A stretch of DNA of 64,000 bases. Origin: Fischerella sp. CENA71. Its GTDB lineage: Bacteria; Cyanobacteriota; Cyanobacteriia; Cyanobacteriales; Nostocaceae. Every line of letters starts with the position of its first letter. Position 1 is the stretch's first letter. The position numbers and the translations under genes are program-made. The notes under the pieces were generated by a model. That model did no database searches, was not told where the DNA came from, and saw nothing but the letters and a program-made list of their open reading frames with translations. This document shows, piece by piece, positions 36,117-44,948 of this stretch. The stretch is from positions 34,011 to 98,010 of the forward strand of contig JANBVI010000025.1 in the NCBI GenBank assembly GCA_024239075.1, in the 5' to 3' direction.

Positions 36117-38054
36117 ATGCTCTTCGGCAAAGTTCTCCGGAATCGCTATAGAATCATTAATAAGCTGGGAAGCGGCGGATTTGGTGATACCTTTCTTGCC
36201 GAAGACATGGATTTACCTGGTAATCCCCAATGCGTTGTTAAGCATCTCAAAACTCGCAACCCTAATCCAGAAATCTTGGAGATTGCCAAAAGGCTATTCA
36301 ACCAAGAAGCAGAGATTCTGTATCGACTAGGTAAGCGTCATGAGCAAATTCCAGAACTTTTAGCTCATTTTGAAGAAAATGAGGAATTTTACTTGGTACA
36401 GGAATTTGTAGATGGACACGATCTAACTACAGAGATTATTCCTGGTAAACAGCTCAGTGAAGCTCAAGTACTAAAACTCCTACAAGAAATACTAGAAGTA
36501 TTGGTGGTTGTCCATGAACATGGCGTGATTCACCGAGATATAAAATTGCAAAATATCATGCGTCGTCAAGATGGAAAAATCGTCTTGATTGATTTTGGCT
36601 CCGTCAAAGAAATTAAAAGTTTGGCAACCAATACTGAAGGTGAGGTAAACTCAACCATTGTCATCGGTACACCAGGCTACATTCCAAACGAACAAGCCAA
36701 TGGTAAACCAAGACTGTGTAGTGATGTCTATGCAGTGGGAATGCTAGGAATTCAAGCATTAACAGGGATACAACCACGCAAGCTAGACACTGATCCTTTA
36801 GATGGAGAAGTGGTTTGGCGTAATTTGGTTAATATTAGCAATGACTTGGCGAATGTTTTAACCAAAATGGTGCGTTGTAACTTTAAAGAGCGATATCAAA
36901 CAGCAGCAGAAGCCTTGCAAGCACTCCAAGCACCATCGTCACCACCGTCAACAATACAGCAAATACCGCCAGCTAAAGTTAAAACTTCATCTAGTTCATC
37001 GTCTCCTAAACCCCAGACTCAAGGAGTTAGAACTTTGGGGTTATTTAGTCTGATTGGGGTTGGGTTTAGTTTAGTGATTATTGGGGAGCGTTTTTTACCA
37101 TTTTCTTGGCAGGAAAATCAACCAACCAAAACCACCAATCCAGGAGTCGAAACGATCAAAAACAAGCCACAAGCTTTACCATCAACACCAGCGAATAAAC
37201 GCAGCAAAAATTTCTTTACCACCTCGCCGACAATTTCACCATCGATGTTCACACCGCAGCGTGAATCTAATCAGCCTGTTACCGCACCAACCCCATCTCC
37301 ATCCCCAAGCAAAAACAACACAAAATCATCTCCACCTGTTCTGAAGGAAGAAATTAAACTATTCACACCACCTCTAACTGAAAGCGAATCACAACCATCT
37401 CCGACTCCAAGTAAGGAGGAAATTCAACCATTTACTCCTCCACCTCCAACCGAAAGTGAGTCCCAAACACCCCCCCCACCAACCCAGGAGGAAGAGGAAA
37501 TTCAACCCTCTACGCCTCCAACACCTGAAAGTGAATCACAACCATCTCCAACTCCAACTAAGGAAGAAATTCAACCATCTACGTCTCCGACACCCGAAAG
37601 TGAATTACAACCATCTCCATCTCCAATCGAGAGTAATCCACAACCTACTACACCCGTAACTGAAGAATCAAAGCAACAAATGATGATTGTACCTGCTACA
37701 CCCAGCACTGAAGAGCCAAAGCAACAAATGATGATTGTACCTGCTACACCCGTAACTGAAGAGCCAAATCAGCAGATGACAATTGTACCTACTACACCTG
37801 AAACTGAAGAATCAAATCAGCAAAAGACGATTGTACCTACTACACCCGTAACTGAAGACTCTAAGCAGGAAAAAATGATTGCACCTGCAACGCCCGTAAC
37901 TGAAGAGCCAAATCAGCAGATGACAATTGTACCTACTACACCTGAAACTGAAGAGCCAAATCAGGAAAAAATGATTGTACCTGCAACACCTGTAATAGAA
38001 GAGCCAAATCAGGAAAACATGATTGTACCTGTTACACCTGTAGCAGGGGGGTAA
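36117..38054 (+). CDS. Ser/Thr protein kinase with Pro-rich repeat tail
   Basis: I take the ATG at 36117, with AGG eight bases before it, instead of the GTG at 36108. The 645-residue protein has a kinase domain (about 8-275) with GSGGFGDTF, Lys in CVVKHLK, HRDIKLQN (Leu in place of the usual Pro) and DFG, so it should be active. A membrane helix (about 310-325) follows. The outer part is Pro/Ser/Glu-rich, with ~24-residue repeats, then eight 16-residue repeats (TPVTEEPNQQMTIVPT type). Such repeats suggest a flexible cell-wall-spanning stalk. It is related to the FHA kinase at 18.9-20.7 kb. Confidence 0.92.
   Translation: MLFGKVLRNRYRIINKLGSGGFGDTFLAEDMDLPGNPQCVVKHLKTRNPNPEILEIAKRLFNQEAEILYRLGKRHEQIPELLAHFEENEEFYLVQEFVDGHDLTTEIIPGKQLSEAQVLKLLQEILEVLVVVHEHGVIHRDIKLQNIMRRQDGKIVLIDFGSVKEIKSLATNTEGEVNSTIVIGTPGYIPNEQANGKPRLCSDVYAVGMLGIQALTGIQPRKLDTDPLDGEVVWRNLVNISNDLANVLTKMVRCNFKERYQTAAEALQALQAPSSPPSTIQQIPPAKVKTSSSSSSPKPQTQGVRTLGLFSLIGVGFSLVIIGERFLPFSWQENQPTKTTNPGVETIKNKPQALPSTPANKRSKNFFTTSPTISPSMFTPQRESNQPVTAPTPSPSPSKNNTKSSPPVLKEEIKLFTPPLTESESQPSPTPSKEEIQPFTPPPPTESESQTPPPPTQEEEEIQPSTPPTPESESQPSPTPTKEEIQPSTSPTPESELQPSPSPIESNPQPTTPVTEESKQQMMIVPATPSTEEPKQQMMIVPATPVTEEPNQQMTIVPTTPETEESNQQKTIVPTTPVTEDSKQEKMIAPATPVTEEPNQQMTIVPTTPETEEPNQEKMIVPATPVIEEPNQENMIVPVTPVAGG
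37650..38033 (+). repeat. Eight tandem 48-bp coding repeats
   Basis: Within the kinase gene, the DNA encodes eight exact-length 16-residue units. Consensus is T-P-V/E-T-E-E-P/S-N/K-Q-Q/E-x-M/T-I-V-P-A/T. All units keep the frame, so copy number can vary without disrupting the gene. Confidence 0.9.
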
Positions 38055-38206
38055 GCTTACCCACAAATGGAAGCTGGTGGGCTTGAGTCGCACAGCGACA
38101 CACTGCGCGAACGTACACGCTCCAAAACAAAGATTTTCTTTCAGTAGCCCTTAGAAACTAACAATCTATAGGATTGAACGACTAGCCTGTTAATCGTTGT
38201 TTAACT

Positions 38207-38824
38207 ATGAAACCAGATGAGATTGAAGCAGTATTGCAAACAGCCTTTAATCGCTGTGAAATAGCTAACTGCCCTCTCACTGATATGCAAAAACAGATTT
38301 TACTGCAAGTACTAGAGCAAATTCCAGGAAACTCTGATCTAGAATTGTCAGACCAATCTAACCCATTAGATGAGTTAACACCGCAAGAGTTACAAGCTTT
38401 TATAAAGTATATTAAAGCACAAGATAAACAAGACTTTTCATGGAAAGTCCAGTTACTAAATGACTGGCTACGTGAAAATAACTCTGGAGAGGTACAATTT
38501 ATCCGCGATCGCTACGGTTTACAATGGCTTAACCGCATTCAGCCTTATCATTTTAATCAATATTCTTCTGAAGATATATTAAAGTTAAAAGTGGGCGATC
38601 GCATTGAAGTCTGCAATGCACTTTGGGAATGGGTACAAGACGATGGCCCTTGTCCACGGGAATGGTTTCCTTGCCTTGTCATTCAAGTTGATGAAATTCA
38701 CAATGGCAATGGATCTTGTATTAATTGCATTGTTCGCTTTAATAACGGTGCTGAATATGAAATTCAGGGTATTTACGAGTGGAATCGGTATAATTGGCGC
38801 TGGCTAAAGGGTGGCGACTTCTAA
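38207..38824 (+). CDS. Cyanobacterial protein of unknown function
   Basis: The 205-residue protein has a helical N-terminal part (about 1-100, with LTPQELQAFIKYIKAQDKQDFSWKVQLLNDWL). The C-terminal domain (about 120-205) begins LKVGDRIEVCNALWEWV and contains WFPCLVIQVDEI and CIVRFNNGAEYEIQGIYEW, a small beta-barrel-like pattern. I do not recognise a named family. It lies 152 bp after the kinase on the same strand, and might share its transcript. Confidence 0.75.
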   Translation: MKPDEIEAVLQTAFNRCEIANCPLTDMQKQILLQVLEQIPGNSDLELSDQSNPLDELTPQELQAFIKYIKAQDKQDFSWKVQLLNDWLRENNSGEVQFIRDRYGLQWLNRIQPYHFNQYSSEDILKLKVGDRIEVCNALWEWVQDDGPCPREWFPCLVIQVDEIHNGNGSCINCIVRFNNGAEYEIQGIYEWNRYNWRWLKGGDF

Positions 38825-38946
38825 TCGAGAAGGCTTTACCTACACTACTAGTAAAAGACGGGATTTTGACAGGTTTAGAAGTTATCTTCAACCCATAATG
38901 TTTAATAATGAATGGTGGAAATGTTGAGATTTATTAAGTTAACATT

Positions 38947-39444
38947 ATGAAGTCTTGGCGAGTATTAGCTGCCTTCATCTTAGCTATAGTACTGCTGTTG
39001 TTTCCCCTCTCAGCAGAAGCAGCAAAATTTTCTAGCAGCCGTTTTGCAGGCTACAAACCAATGAGTAACGCAGATTTTTCTGGTCAAACCTTAATAGGCG
39101 AAGAGTTTTCCAAGGTAAAGTTAGATCAGGCTAATTTTAGCAAAGCTGATTTACGGGGTGTTGTTTTTAATAGTGCATACTTAGAAAAAGCAAATTTGCA
39201 TGGCGCTGATTTTACCAATGGCATTGCTTATCTAGTTGATTTCCGGGATGCTGATTTAAGTGATGCAATTTTTACAGACACAATGTTGCTCTATTCCACT
39301 TTTGATAATGTTGACATTACAGGTACGGATTTCACTAATGCAGTTTTAGATGGCCCTGAGTTGAAAAAACTCTGTGCTAAAGCAAGTGGTGTAAATTCTA
39401 AAACGGGTGTGTCTACGAAACAGTCTTTAGAGTGTAAGTCATAG
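38947..39444 (+). CDS. Exported pentapeptide-repeat protein
   Basis: The 165-residue protein starts with a signal peptide (VLAAFILAIVLLLFPLSAEA, ending about residue 26). It then has about 15 pentapeptide repeats of the A(D/N)LXX form: ADFSGQTLIGEEFSKVKLDQ, ANFSKADLRGVVF, ANLHGADFTNG, DADLSDAIFTD. These fold as a right-handed quadrilateral beta-helix. In cyanobacteria such exported proteins are generally thought to sit in the thylakoid lumen or periplasm, with unknown function. Two cysteines near the end could form a disulfide. It is 122 bp after the previous gene. Confidence 0.88.
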   Translation: MKSWRVLAAFILAIVLLLFPLSAEAAKFSSSRFAGYKPMSNADFSGQTLIGEEFSKVKLDQANFSKADLRGVVFNSAYLEKANLHGADFTNGIAYLVDFRDADLSDAIFTDTMLLYSTFDNVDITGTDFTNAVLDGPELKKLCAKASGVNSKTGVSTKQSLECKS

Positions 39445-39807
39445 TTGTCAGTTGGTGGTTATTGATTGTTGGTTGTTGGAACAATCAACACCAACAATTA
39501 ACCCACTCACAACTTTAATCTGACTCATTAATTCAGTGTATCCACTTATCTGATTACAAGAATTAGTTAACTGCTGCTGAGTTTCAGTGAAATTTCTCAT
39601 ACTTATTATGTCATAAATATGTTAAACCAGTCTTACTAGTATTTACATATTTGTATGAGATGATTTTGTCTAATTTTTAGAATTATTTATTTTAGGTTTC
39701 ATATTAAATAAGCAACTTTCAATCACCATAAATTTTTCTTATATAATAACGTAATAGATTGATACATTATTTTTTATTTTATTTAAGCCTGGGAAAGCAC
39801 TTATTTT
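39445..39807. other. Intergenic region with small hairpins
   Basis: The 363 bp hold no gene. A nested hairpin is present at 39465-39498: ATTGTTGG pairs with CCAACAAT, and inside it TTGTT pairs with AACAA. It may end the upstream transcript, but there is no T run. Confidence 0.5.
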
Positions 39808-41442
39808 ATGTTGCAAAATCAAGGTAATCACAAGACTATAAAAAAAACAGAATTAGATGCTTATATTGGTAAGTTACTCAACAATCGTTATCTCGTCAGA
39901 GATTTAATCGGTAAAGGTGGAATGGGTAGAGTCTACCTCGCAGAAGACATTACAAAAGGTGGTATATCAGTAGCAGTTAAGATTTTGTCAATGAATTTGG
40001 CTCATCAGCAATTGTCTCAACGTTTCGCTAAAGAAATTTTCATTGGTGCTCAACTTGGGCGAAAAAGTAAACACATAGTTCGAGTATTTAGTTATGGTGT
40101 GACTAAAGACCAAATTCCCTATTATGTTATGGAGTATCTACAAGGGAAGAATCTCAAAGAAATTCTTAAAAATGAGTCTTTTAAAATCTCAAATTTTTTA
40201 GGAATTTGTTATCAAATTTGTTTAGGTTTACAATGCGCTCATCAAGGTGTAAGTATTAAAGGGGAGATTTTTCCAGTCATTCACCGAGATATTAAACCCG
40301 AAAATATATTTATTATCGAAAATAATCAAGATGAGTGTGTCAAAATTTTAGATTTTGGGATTGCTAAATTTTTAACTGATCGTTCTGGTAGGACACCGAC
40401 TGAGTCTTTCATTGGCAGTTTACCTTATTGTTCTCCAGAGCATATGGAAGGATGCAAACTCTCAGATGTGCGTTCTGATATCTACAGCTTGGGAGTGTTA
40501 ATGTTTGAAATGTTAACGGGTAAACATCCATTTCAAATCAAAAATAATTCTTTCGGTGAATGGTATCAAGCTCATCGCTTTGAAATACCGCCGCTGTTTG
40601 AAGAGTTAGTACCTCAAATGAATATACCCAAGGAACTCAAAAAATTAGTCATGAGTTGCTTGGCGAAAGAAGTAAGCGATCGCCCCGCCAATGTCAACCA
40701 AATATTATTAAGCTTAGAAAAGTTACAACGTAAATCTAATAACCTTGTTGTTGAGAATAAGAGAAATATTCAAACTCAGGAATCATTACAGTTAATACCT
40801 GTAAGTTCATTATCAGAAAAAATTTGTTTACAAAAGACTTGGCCTAACAATCAACCAATAGCTCCAATTTGTTTTCCACATTTACTACTCACACAACAGG
40901 GAAATGTGCCTACTTTCTGGGCAATGTTATCTCAAAAAGAAATAAATAAAATTTTACACAAACATAATTCTACAGAATTTGTTTTTCAAAAAACATTATA
41001 TCCAATGGTGTTATGGATCACAGTTTTATCTGATGCTCAAGTTGAATTGACAAGATGGTTATCTTGTTTTTTAGATTTAAAAGAGCCTCAAGCACAAAAA
41101 ATAGTCCAAAGTTTAGCGAATACTGGCTACTATCATCTACTTTTTTTTGCGTTGGAAGATCCTCAAGTCTGCGTTACCGTTATCACTTTAACTCTCACCG
41201 CCAGTCAATGTCAGCAACTAAGAGACTTCTTAGAGCATAGCCAAAATTTCAAGACTCTGATTTCGCCTAGAGAAAGCAAAACTATTCTGAAAACAGAATA
41301 TGAAAAAATTAAACCACGAATTCTGCATAAACTACTAAAAAAGCTCAAGCGAGAAAAATCTATTGTTAAATATTGGTTATTTAAGTTACTTGGTAAATAT
41401 TTCAATTTATTTACAAAGAACAGTAGAGAGCAATCCCGATAA
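39808..41442 (+). CDS. Ser/Thr protein kinase (Pkn2/PknB-like)
   Basis: The 544-residue kinase has domain 17-300, with GKGGMGRVYL, Lys in AVKIL, HRDIKPEN, DFG and the activation segment GSLPYCSPEHMEG. It is of a different subtype from the other two in this window. The C-terminal 200 residues have no recognised domain, and no membrane helix is evident, so it is probably cytoplasmic. It ends with a Lys/Arg-rich tail. It is 365 bp from the previous gene. The targets are unknown. Confidence 0.93.
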   Translation: MLQNQGNHKTIKKTELDAYIGKLLNNRYLVRDLIGKGGMGRVYLAEDITKGGISVAVKILSMNLAHQQLSQRFAKEIFIGAQLGRKSKHIVRVFSYGVTKDQIPYYVMEYLQGKNLKEILKNESFKISNFLGICYQICLGLQCAHQGVSIKGEIFPVIHRDIKPENIFIIENNQDECVKILDFGIAKFLTDRSGRTPTESFIGSLPYCSPEHMEGCKLSDVRSDIYSLGVLMFEMLTGKHPFQIKNNSFGEWYQAHRFEIPPLFEELVPQMNIPKELKKLVMSCLAKEVSDRPANVNQILLSLEKLQRKSNNLVVENKRNIQTQESLQLIPVSSLSEKICLQKTWPNNQPIAPICFPHLLLTQQGNVPTFWAMLSQKEINKILHKHNSTEFVFQKTLYPMVLWITVLSDAQVELTRWLSCFLDLKEPQAQKIVQSLANTGYYHLLFFALEDPQVCVTVITLTLTASQCQQLRDFLEHSQNFKTLISPRESKTILKTEYEKIKPRILHKLLKKLKREKSIVKYWLFKLLGKYFNLFTKNSREQSR

Positions 41443-42162
41443 AAAAATCACCACCAAGCATGAAAATGGGTATTGGGGAAGGTAGGGAAGGAGCAACGGG
41501 GGTCGGGCATGGGGCATACAAGTCAAAAGTCAAAAAGTTCTTAATGCGTGAATTTTGTAGACGCAAAGCAGTGAACCAGTGCGGTGGACGGGTTTCCCGG
41601 CATAAAGCACCTGGTGGGGCTACTTCCACGCCTGTCGCTACGGGCCTACCGTTCAGCGAAGCTGTTCCCGAAGGATAGGCATGCGTGAATTTTGAATTGT
41701 TTTGTCTCCCTTCCCTTCTCCGCGCCTCCTTGTCTCCATATCCTCCAAAAGGAGGATGCGATCGCTTTGGCAATTTTGATGTGTATAATTCAGATCAATC
41801 GTCACCATAGTATTTTTCTTTTACTTTGAGACTTGACATTTTTTCCATGATCTATATTAGGTCTGCTAAGAGTACGCAAAGAAAATACACAGGAGAAAAT
41901 TTGATTTGAAGGTAATATGTCGTATCATAGATTTAATGTAATCATAACTATTTGAAAAAAAATATATAAGAAATTTTTACAGTAACTATCGTTGAATTGT
42001 CTAGGTAAATAATTCCATTTTGAGAACTATAAGGATAATCTATTTTTAACAAGATTAAACAAATATAAATTTGTTTAAACTCCCATCGCGACGTTGTCTG
42101 GAGGTAACGGTTGTGTTTTTACAGCCGCTATTTGGTTTTGCTGCAAATTTAGAGGTGAGTTA
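41443..42162. other. Intergenic region upstream of the CO2-uptake NDH-1 cassette
   Basis: No gene was seen in about 720 bp. The left part holds a ~123-bp dispersed repeat (41558-41680) and G/C-rich repeat DNA. The right part (41800-42160) is AT-rich and should carry the promoter of the NDH-1 cassette. The open frame on the plus strand before ATG 42163 starts upstream of the AGAGGTGAG ribosome-binding site and is not real. Confidence 0.6.
41558..41680 (+). repeat. Dispersed ~123-bp repeat, copy 1
   Basis: It runs from TAGACGCAAAGCAGTGAACC to CGAAGGATAGGC and contains GGGTTTCCCGGCATAAAGCACC and CTACCGTTCAGCGAAGCTGTTC. An inverted near-copy lies at 49839-49966. On its right it is followed by TTTTGAATTGTTTTGTCTCCC, which also follows copy 2 on the same strand. 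Confidence 0.85.
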
Positions 42163-44028
42163 ATGACTCAGTTCCTGCTTGAGACTGTTTGGTTAGTACC
42201 TTTATATGCCTTAGTCGGTGCGCTTTTAGCTGTGCCTTGGTCGCCGGGAATTATTAGGCGTACGGGGCCAAGACCAGCAGGTTATGTCAATTTAATCATG
42301 ACATTTTTAGCGTTTCTTCACGCTACTTTGTCATTTCCTGCTACTTGGAACCAGCCTGCTTATCAGGTATTTATACCTTGGTTAAATACTGCGGGTTTAA
42401 ACCTTACCATTGATTTAGAAATATCTTCGATCAGTGTGGGCGCAATGATCGTAGTTTGTGGCTTAAATTTGCTAGCACAGATTTATGCCATTGGCTACAT
42501 GGAAATGGACTGGGGTTGGGGACGTTTCTATTCTTTGTTGGGATTATTTGAAGCAGGACTATGCGCTCTTGCTTTATGCAACAACTTATTCTTTAGCTAC
42601 GTCATTCTGGAAGTCCTGACTCTAGGAACCTACTTACTAGTTGGGTTGTGGTTTAGCCAACCTTTAGTAGTCACTGGTGCGAGAGATGCGTTCTTAACTA
42701 AACGGGTAGGCGACTTATTCCTGTTAATGGGAGTACTCGGAATCTGGCCTCTAGCGCACACTTGGAATTATACAGAATTAGCCGAGTGGGCGGCTAATGC
42801 TAATGCTAATGTAAATCCAACACTAATTGCACTAGTAGGTTTAGCATTAATTGCTGGACCAATGGGTAAGTGCGCCCAATTTCCCTTGCATCTGTGGTTA
42901 GATGAGGCAATGGAAGGGCCTGTCCCCAGTACAATTTTGCGTAACTCGGTGGTGGTTGCTAGTGGCGCTTGGGTGCTAATTAAACTACAACCTGTTTTTA
43001 GTTTGTCGCCGATAGTTTCTATGGCGATGATTGGTATCGGTGCAATCACAGCAGTCGGTGCTTCGTTCATTGCGATCGCTCAAATTGATATTAAACGCTG
43101 TTTGTCTTATTCTGTCAGTGCCTACTTGGGTTTAGTATTTATCGCTGTAGGTACACAGCAAGACGAAGCCGCACTGTTGTTAGTACTTACCCATGCTATA
43201 AGTGCAGCTTTGCTGGTGATGAGTACAGGTGCTGTGATCTGGAACAGTATTACTCAAAATGTCACTCAGTTGGGTGGACTATGGTCACGTCGTCCCATAT
43301 CTGGATTAGCCTATGTAGTAGGTATTTTAGGGTTAATTGGTTTTCCTCCCTTGGGTAGCTTTTGGGCTTTGTTGAAATTAGCAGATGGACTGTGGACAAC
43401 AAAACCTTGGCTGATTGGAATTGTCATAGCAGTCAATGCTTTAACAGCTTTTAGTTTAACCAGAGAATTCTGTCTGATTTTTGGTGGTAAACCCAAGCCA
43501 ATGAGTGAGCGATCGCCCGAAGTTAGCTGGCAAATGGCGTTACCAATGATGATTTTGCTGGGCTTTACCTTACATCTTCCTTTAATTTTGCAAAGTTTAT
43601 CACTCTTACCGAGTTGGGCTGAACTAAATAAAGATGTTGCACTTCTTTTAATTTGGTCAAGCATTTTTGGTTGCAGTATTAGTGGTGCAATTTATCTGGG
43701 CAATGTACCAAAACCAATTCGCCTACCTTGGAAAGGTTTACAAGATTTAATTGCCTACGACTTTTACACTCCCAAACTCTATCGGATGAGCATTGTTTTG
43801 AGTGTTGATCTGATTTCTAAACTCGCCGACATTGTTGATCGTTTTGTCGTTGATGGCATTGTTAACTTGGTTGGTTTAGCCTCCATTGGTGGTGGCGAAA
43901 GTCTCAAGTATAGTACCTCTGGACAAACCCAATTTTATGCCTTCACTGTCCTTTTAGGAGTCGGAGTCTTAGGAATATTCGTCACCTGGCCCTACTGGGG
44001 AAATCAATTTTTAGACATGGTGTTTTAG
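42163..44028 (+). CDS. ndhF: NDH-1 subunit NdhF, CO2-uptake type (NdhF3/NdhF4)
   Basis: The ATG at 42163 follows AGAGGTGAG with ideal spacing; the longer frame is spurious. The 621-residue protein has about 14-16 membrane helices and the antiporter-like core: LEVLTLGTYLLVGLW, GKCAQFPLHLWLDEAMEGPVPST and DIKRCLSYSVSAYLGL. The opening WLVPLYALVGALLAVPWSPGIIRRTGPRPAGYVN is typical of the F3/F4 forms of NDH-1MS/MS' rather than respiratory NdhF1. The complex sits in the thylakoid membrane and couples electron flow and proton movement to CO2 hydration. The order here is ndhF, carbonic anhydrase, ndhD, cup. F3 versus F4 was not resolved. Confidence 0.93.
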   Translation: MTQFLLETVWLVPLYALVGALLAVPWSPGIIRRTGPRPAGYVNLIMTFLAFLHATLSFPATWNQPAYQVFIPWLNTAGLNLTIDLEISSISVGAMIVVCGLNLLAQIYAIGYMEMDWGWGRFYSLLGLFEAGLCALALCNNLFFSYVILEVLTLGTYLLVGLWFSQPLVVTGARDAFLTKRVGDLFLLMGVLGIWPLAHTWNYTELAEWAANANANVNPTLIALVGLALIAGPMGKCAQFPLHLWLDEAMEGPVPSTILRNSVVVASGAWVLIKLQPVFSLSPIVSMAMIGIGAITAVGASFIAIAQIDIKRCLSYSVSAYLGLVFIAVGTQQDEAALLLVLTHAISAALLVMSTGAVIWNSITQNVTQLGGLWSRRPISGLAYVVGILGLIGFPPLGSFWALLKLADGLWTTKPWLIGIVIAVNALTAFSLTREFCLIFGGKPKPMSERSPEVSWQMALPMMILLGFTLHLPLILQSLSLLPSWAELNKDVALLLIWSSIFGCSISGAIYLGNVPKPIRLPWKGLQDLIAYDFYTPKLYRMSIVLSVDLISKLADIVDRFVVDGIVNLVGLASIGGGESLKYSTSGQTQFYAFTVLLGVGVLGIFVTWPYWGNQFLDMVF

Positions 44029-44071
44029 TCTTGCTTTGTTTGATTAACTTTGGTGTTGGAGGAGCATTTTC

Positions 44072-44770
44072 ATGAGTGGTATTGTTTCAAGAAGAAATTT
44101 ACTGAAGCTAGGCGCAGGAGCAGTAGGTACAGGAGTATTAACAGCTGGAGTTGGCTCGGAATTATTTTCTCCACCAAAAGCAATTGCCGAGAATAATATA
44201 TCTCCTGATCAAGCATTAAAACAACTCCTAGAAGGTAATAAACGATTTGCTGAAAGAAAACGTCAAAACCCACATCAAAGTTATACACGTCTAGCAGAAG
44301 TCGCTAAAGGTCAAAAACCCTTTGCTTCTATTCTTAGTTGTGCAGATTCTCGTGTTCCTTCAGAAATTATTTTTGATCAAGGATTCGGAGATTTATTTGT
44401 CTGTCGTGTAGCTGGTAATGTTGCCACACCAGAAGAAATTGGCAGTTTAGAATTTGGCAGCTTAGTATTAGGCACAAAAGTAATCATGGTCGTGGGTCAT
44501 GAAAAATGTGGTGCGGTAGATGCCACAATCAAAGGCGCTCAAGTTCCAGGCCAAATTGGTAGTTTAATAGCTGCGATTAAACCTGGTATAGAACAGTCAA
44601 AAAATCAACCTGGAGATAAGTTAGAAAATGCTTGTAAAGCCAACATTTTGGCTCAAATAGAAAAACTGAAAAAATCGCCAGTTCTTGCACAATTAATTCA
44701 AGAAAATAAACTCAAAATTGTCGGTGGATACTATGATTTAGATACTGGTAAAGTCACCATGGTCAGTTAG
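44072..44770 (+). CDS. Tat-exported beta-class carbonic anhydrase
   Basis: The 232-residue protein has a twin-arginine signal, SRRNLLKLGAGAVGTG, with a cleavage region before AENN at about residue 40. The mature enzyme has all beta-CA zinc-site residues: Cys90, Asp92 and Arg94 in SCADSRVPSE, His143 and Cys146 in VVGHEKCGAV. It interconverts CO2 and bicarbonate, here outside the cytoplasm, in the periplasm or thylakoid lumen. GGAGGAG precedes the ATG, and it lies 43 bp after ndhF, so it is clearly in the NDH-1 cassette. EcaB of Synechocystis is a similar exported beta-CA; orthology is not shown. Confidence 0.92.
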   Translation: MSGIVSRRNLLKLGAGAVGTGVLTAGVGSELFSPPKAIAENNISPDQALKQLLEGNKRFAERKRQNPHQSYTRLAEVAKGQKPFASILSCADSRVPSEIIFDQGFGDLFVCRVAGNVATPEEIGSLEFGSLVLGTKVIMVVGHEKCGAVDATIKGAQVPGQIGSLIAAIKPGIEQSKNQPGDKLENACKANILAQIEKLKKSPVLAQLIQENKLKIVGGYYDLDTGKVTMVS

Positions 44771-44785
44771 CAATTCACTAGGTTT

Positions 44786-44851
44786 GTAGTGAGGACTTTA
44801 GTCCTCTATGAGCGCTGTATTCGCTCAATAAAGGACTAAAGTCATTACTAA
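44786..44851. repeat. Inverted repeat, second copy of the GTAGTRAGGACTTTAGTCCT element
   Basis: 44786-44805 pairs with 44832-44851 with two mismatches, and the 26-nt loop itself holds GAGCG/CGCTC. It is between the carbonic anhydrase gene and ndhD and could affect mRNA stability in the cassette. Confidence 0.8.
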
Positions 44852-44948
44852 AAACTTTGAATTGACCTTATAGACAAAGAAGCTTTTACCTCATCTAAAT
44901 TATTGATTGGCATCAACGTCTGAAAACATCTATTTACTATCCCAAATT

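Noticed and set aside
41460-41773. Open frames on both strands across the 41.6-kb repeat
   Set aside because: They lie within the dispersed repeat and read repeat DNA; copy 2 at 49.9 kb gives no such protein.
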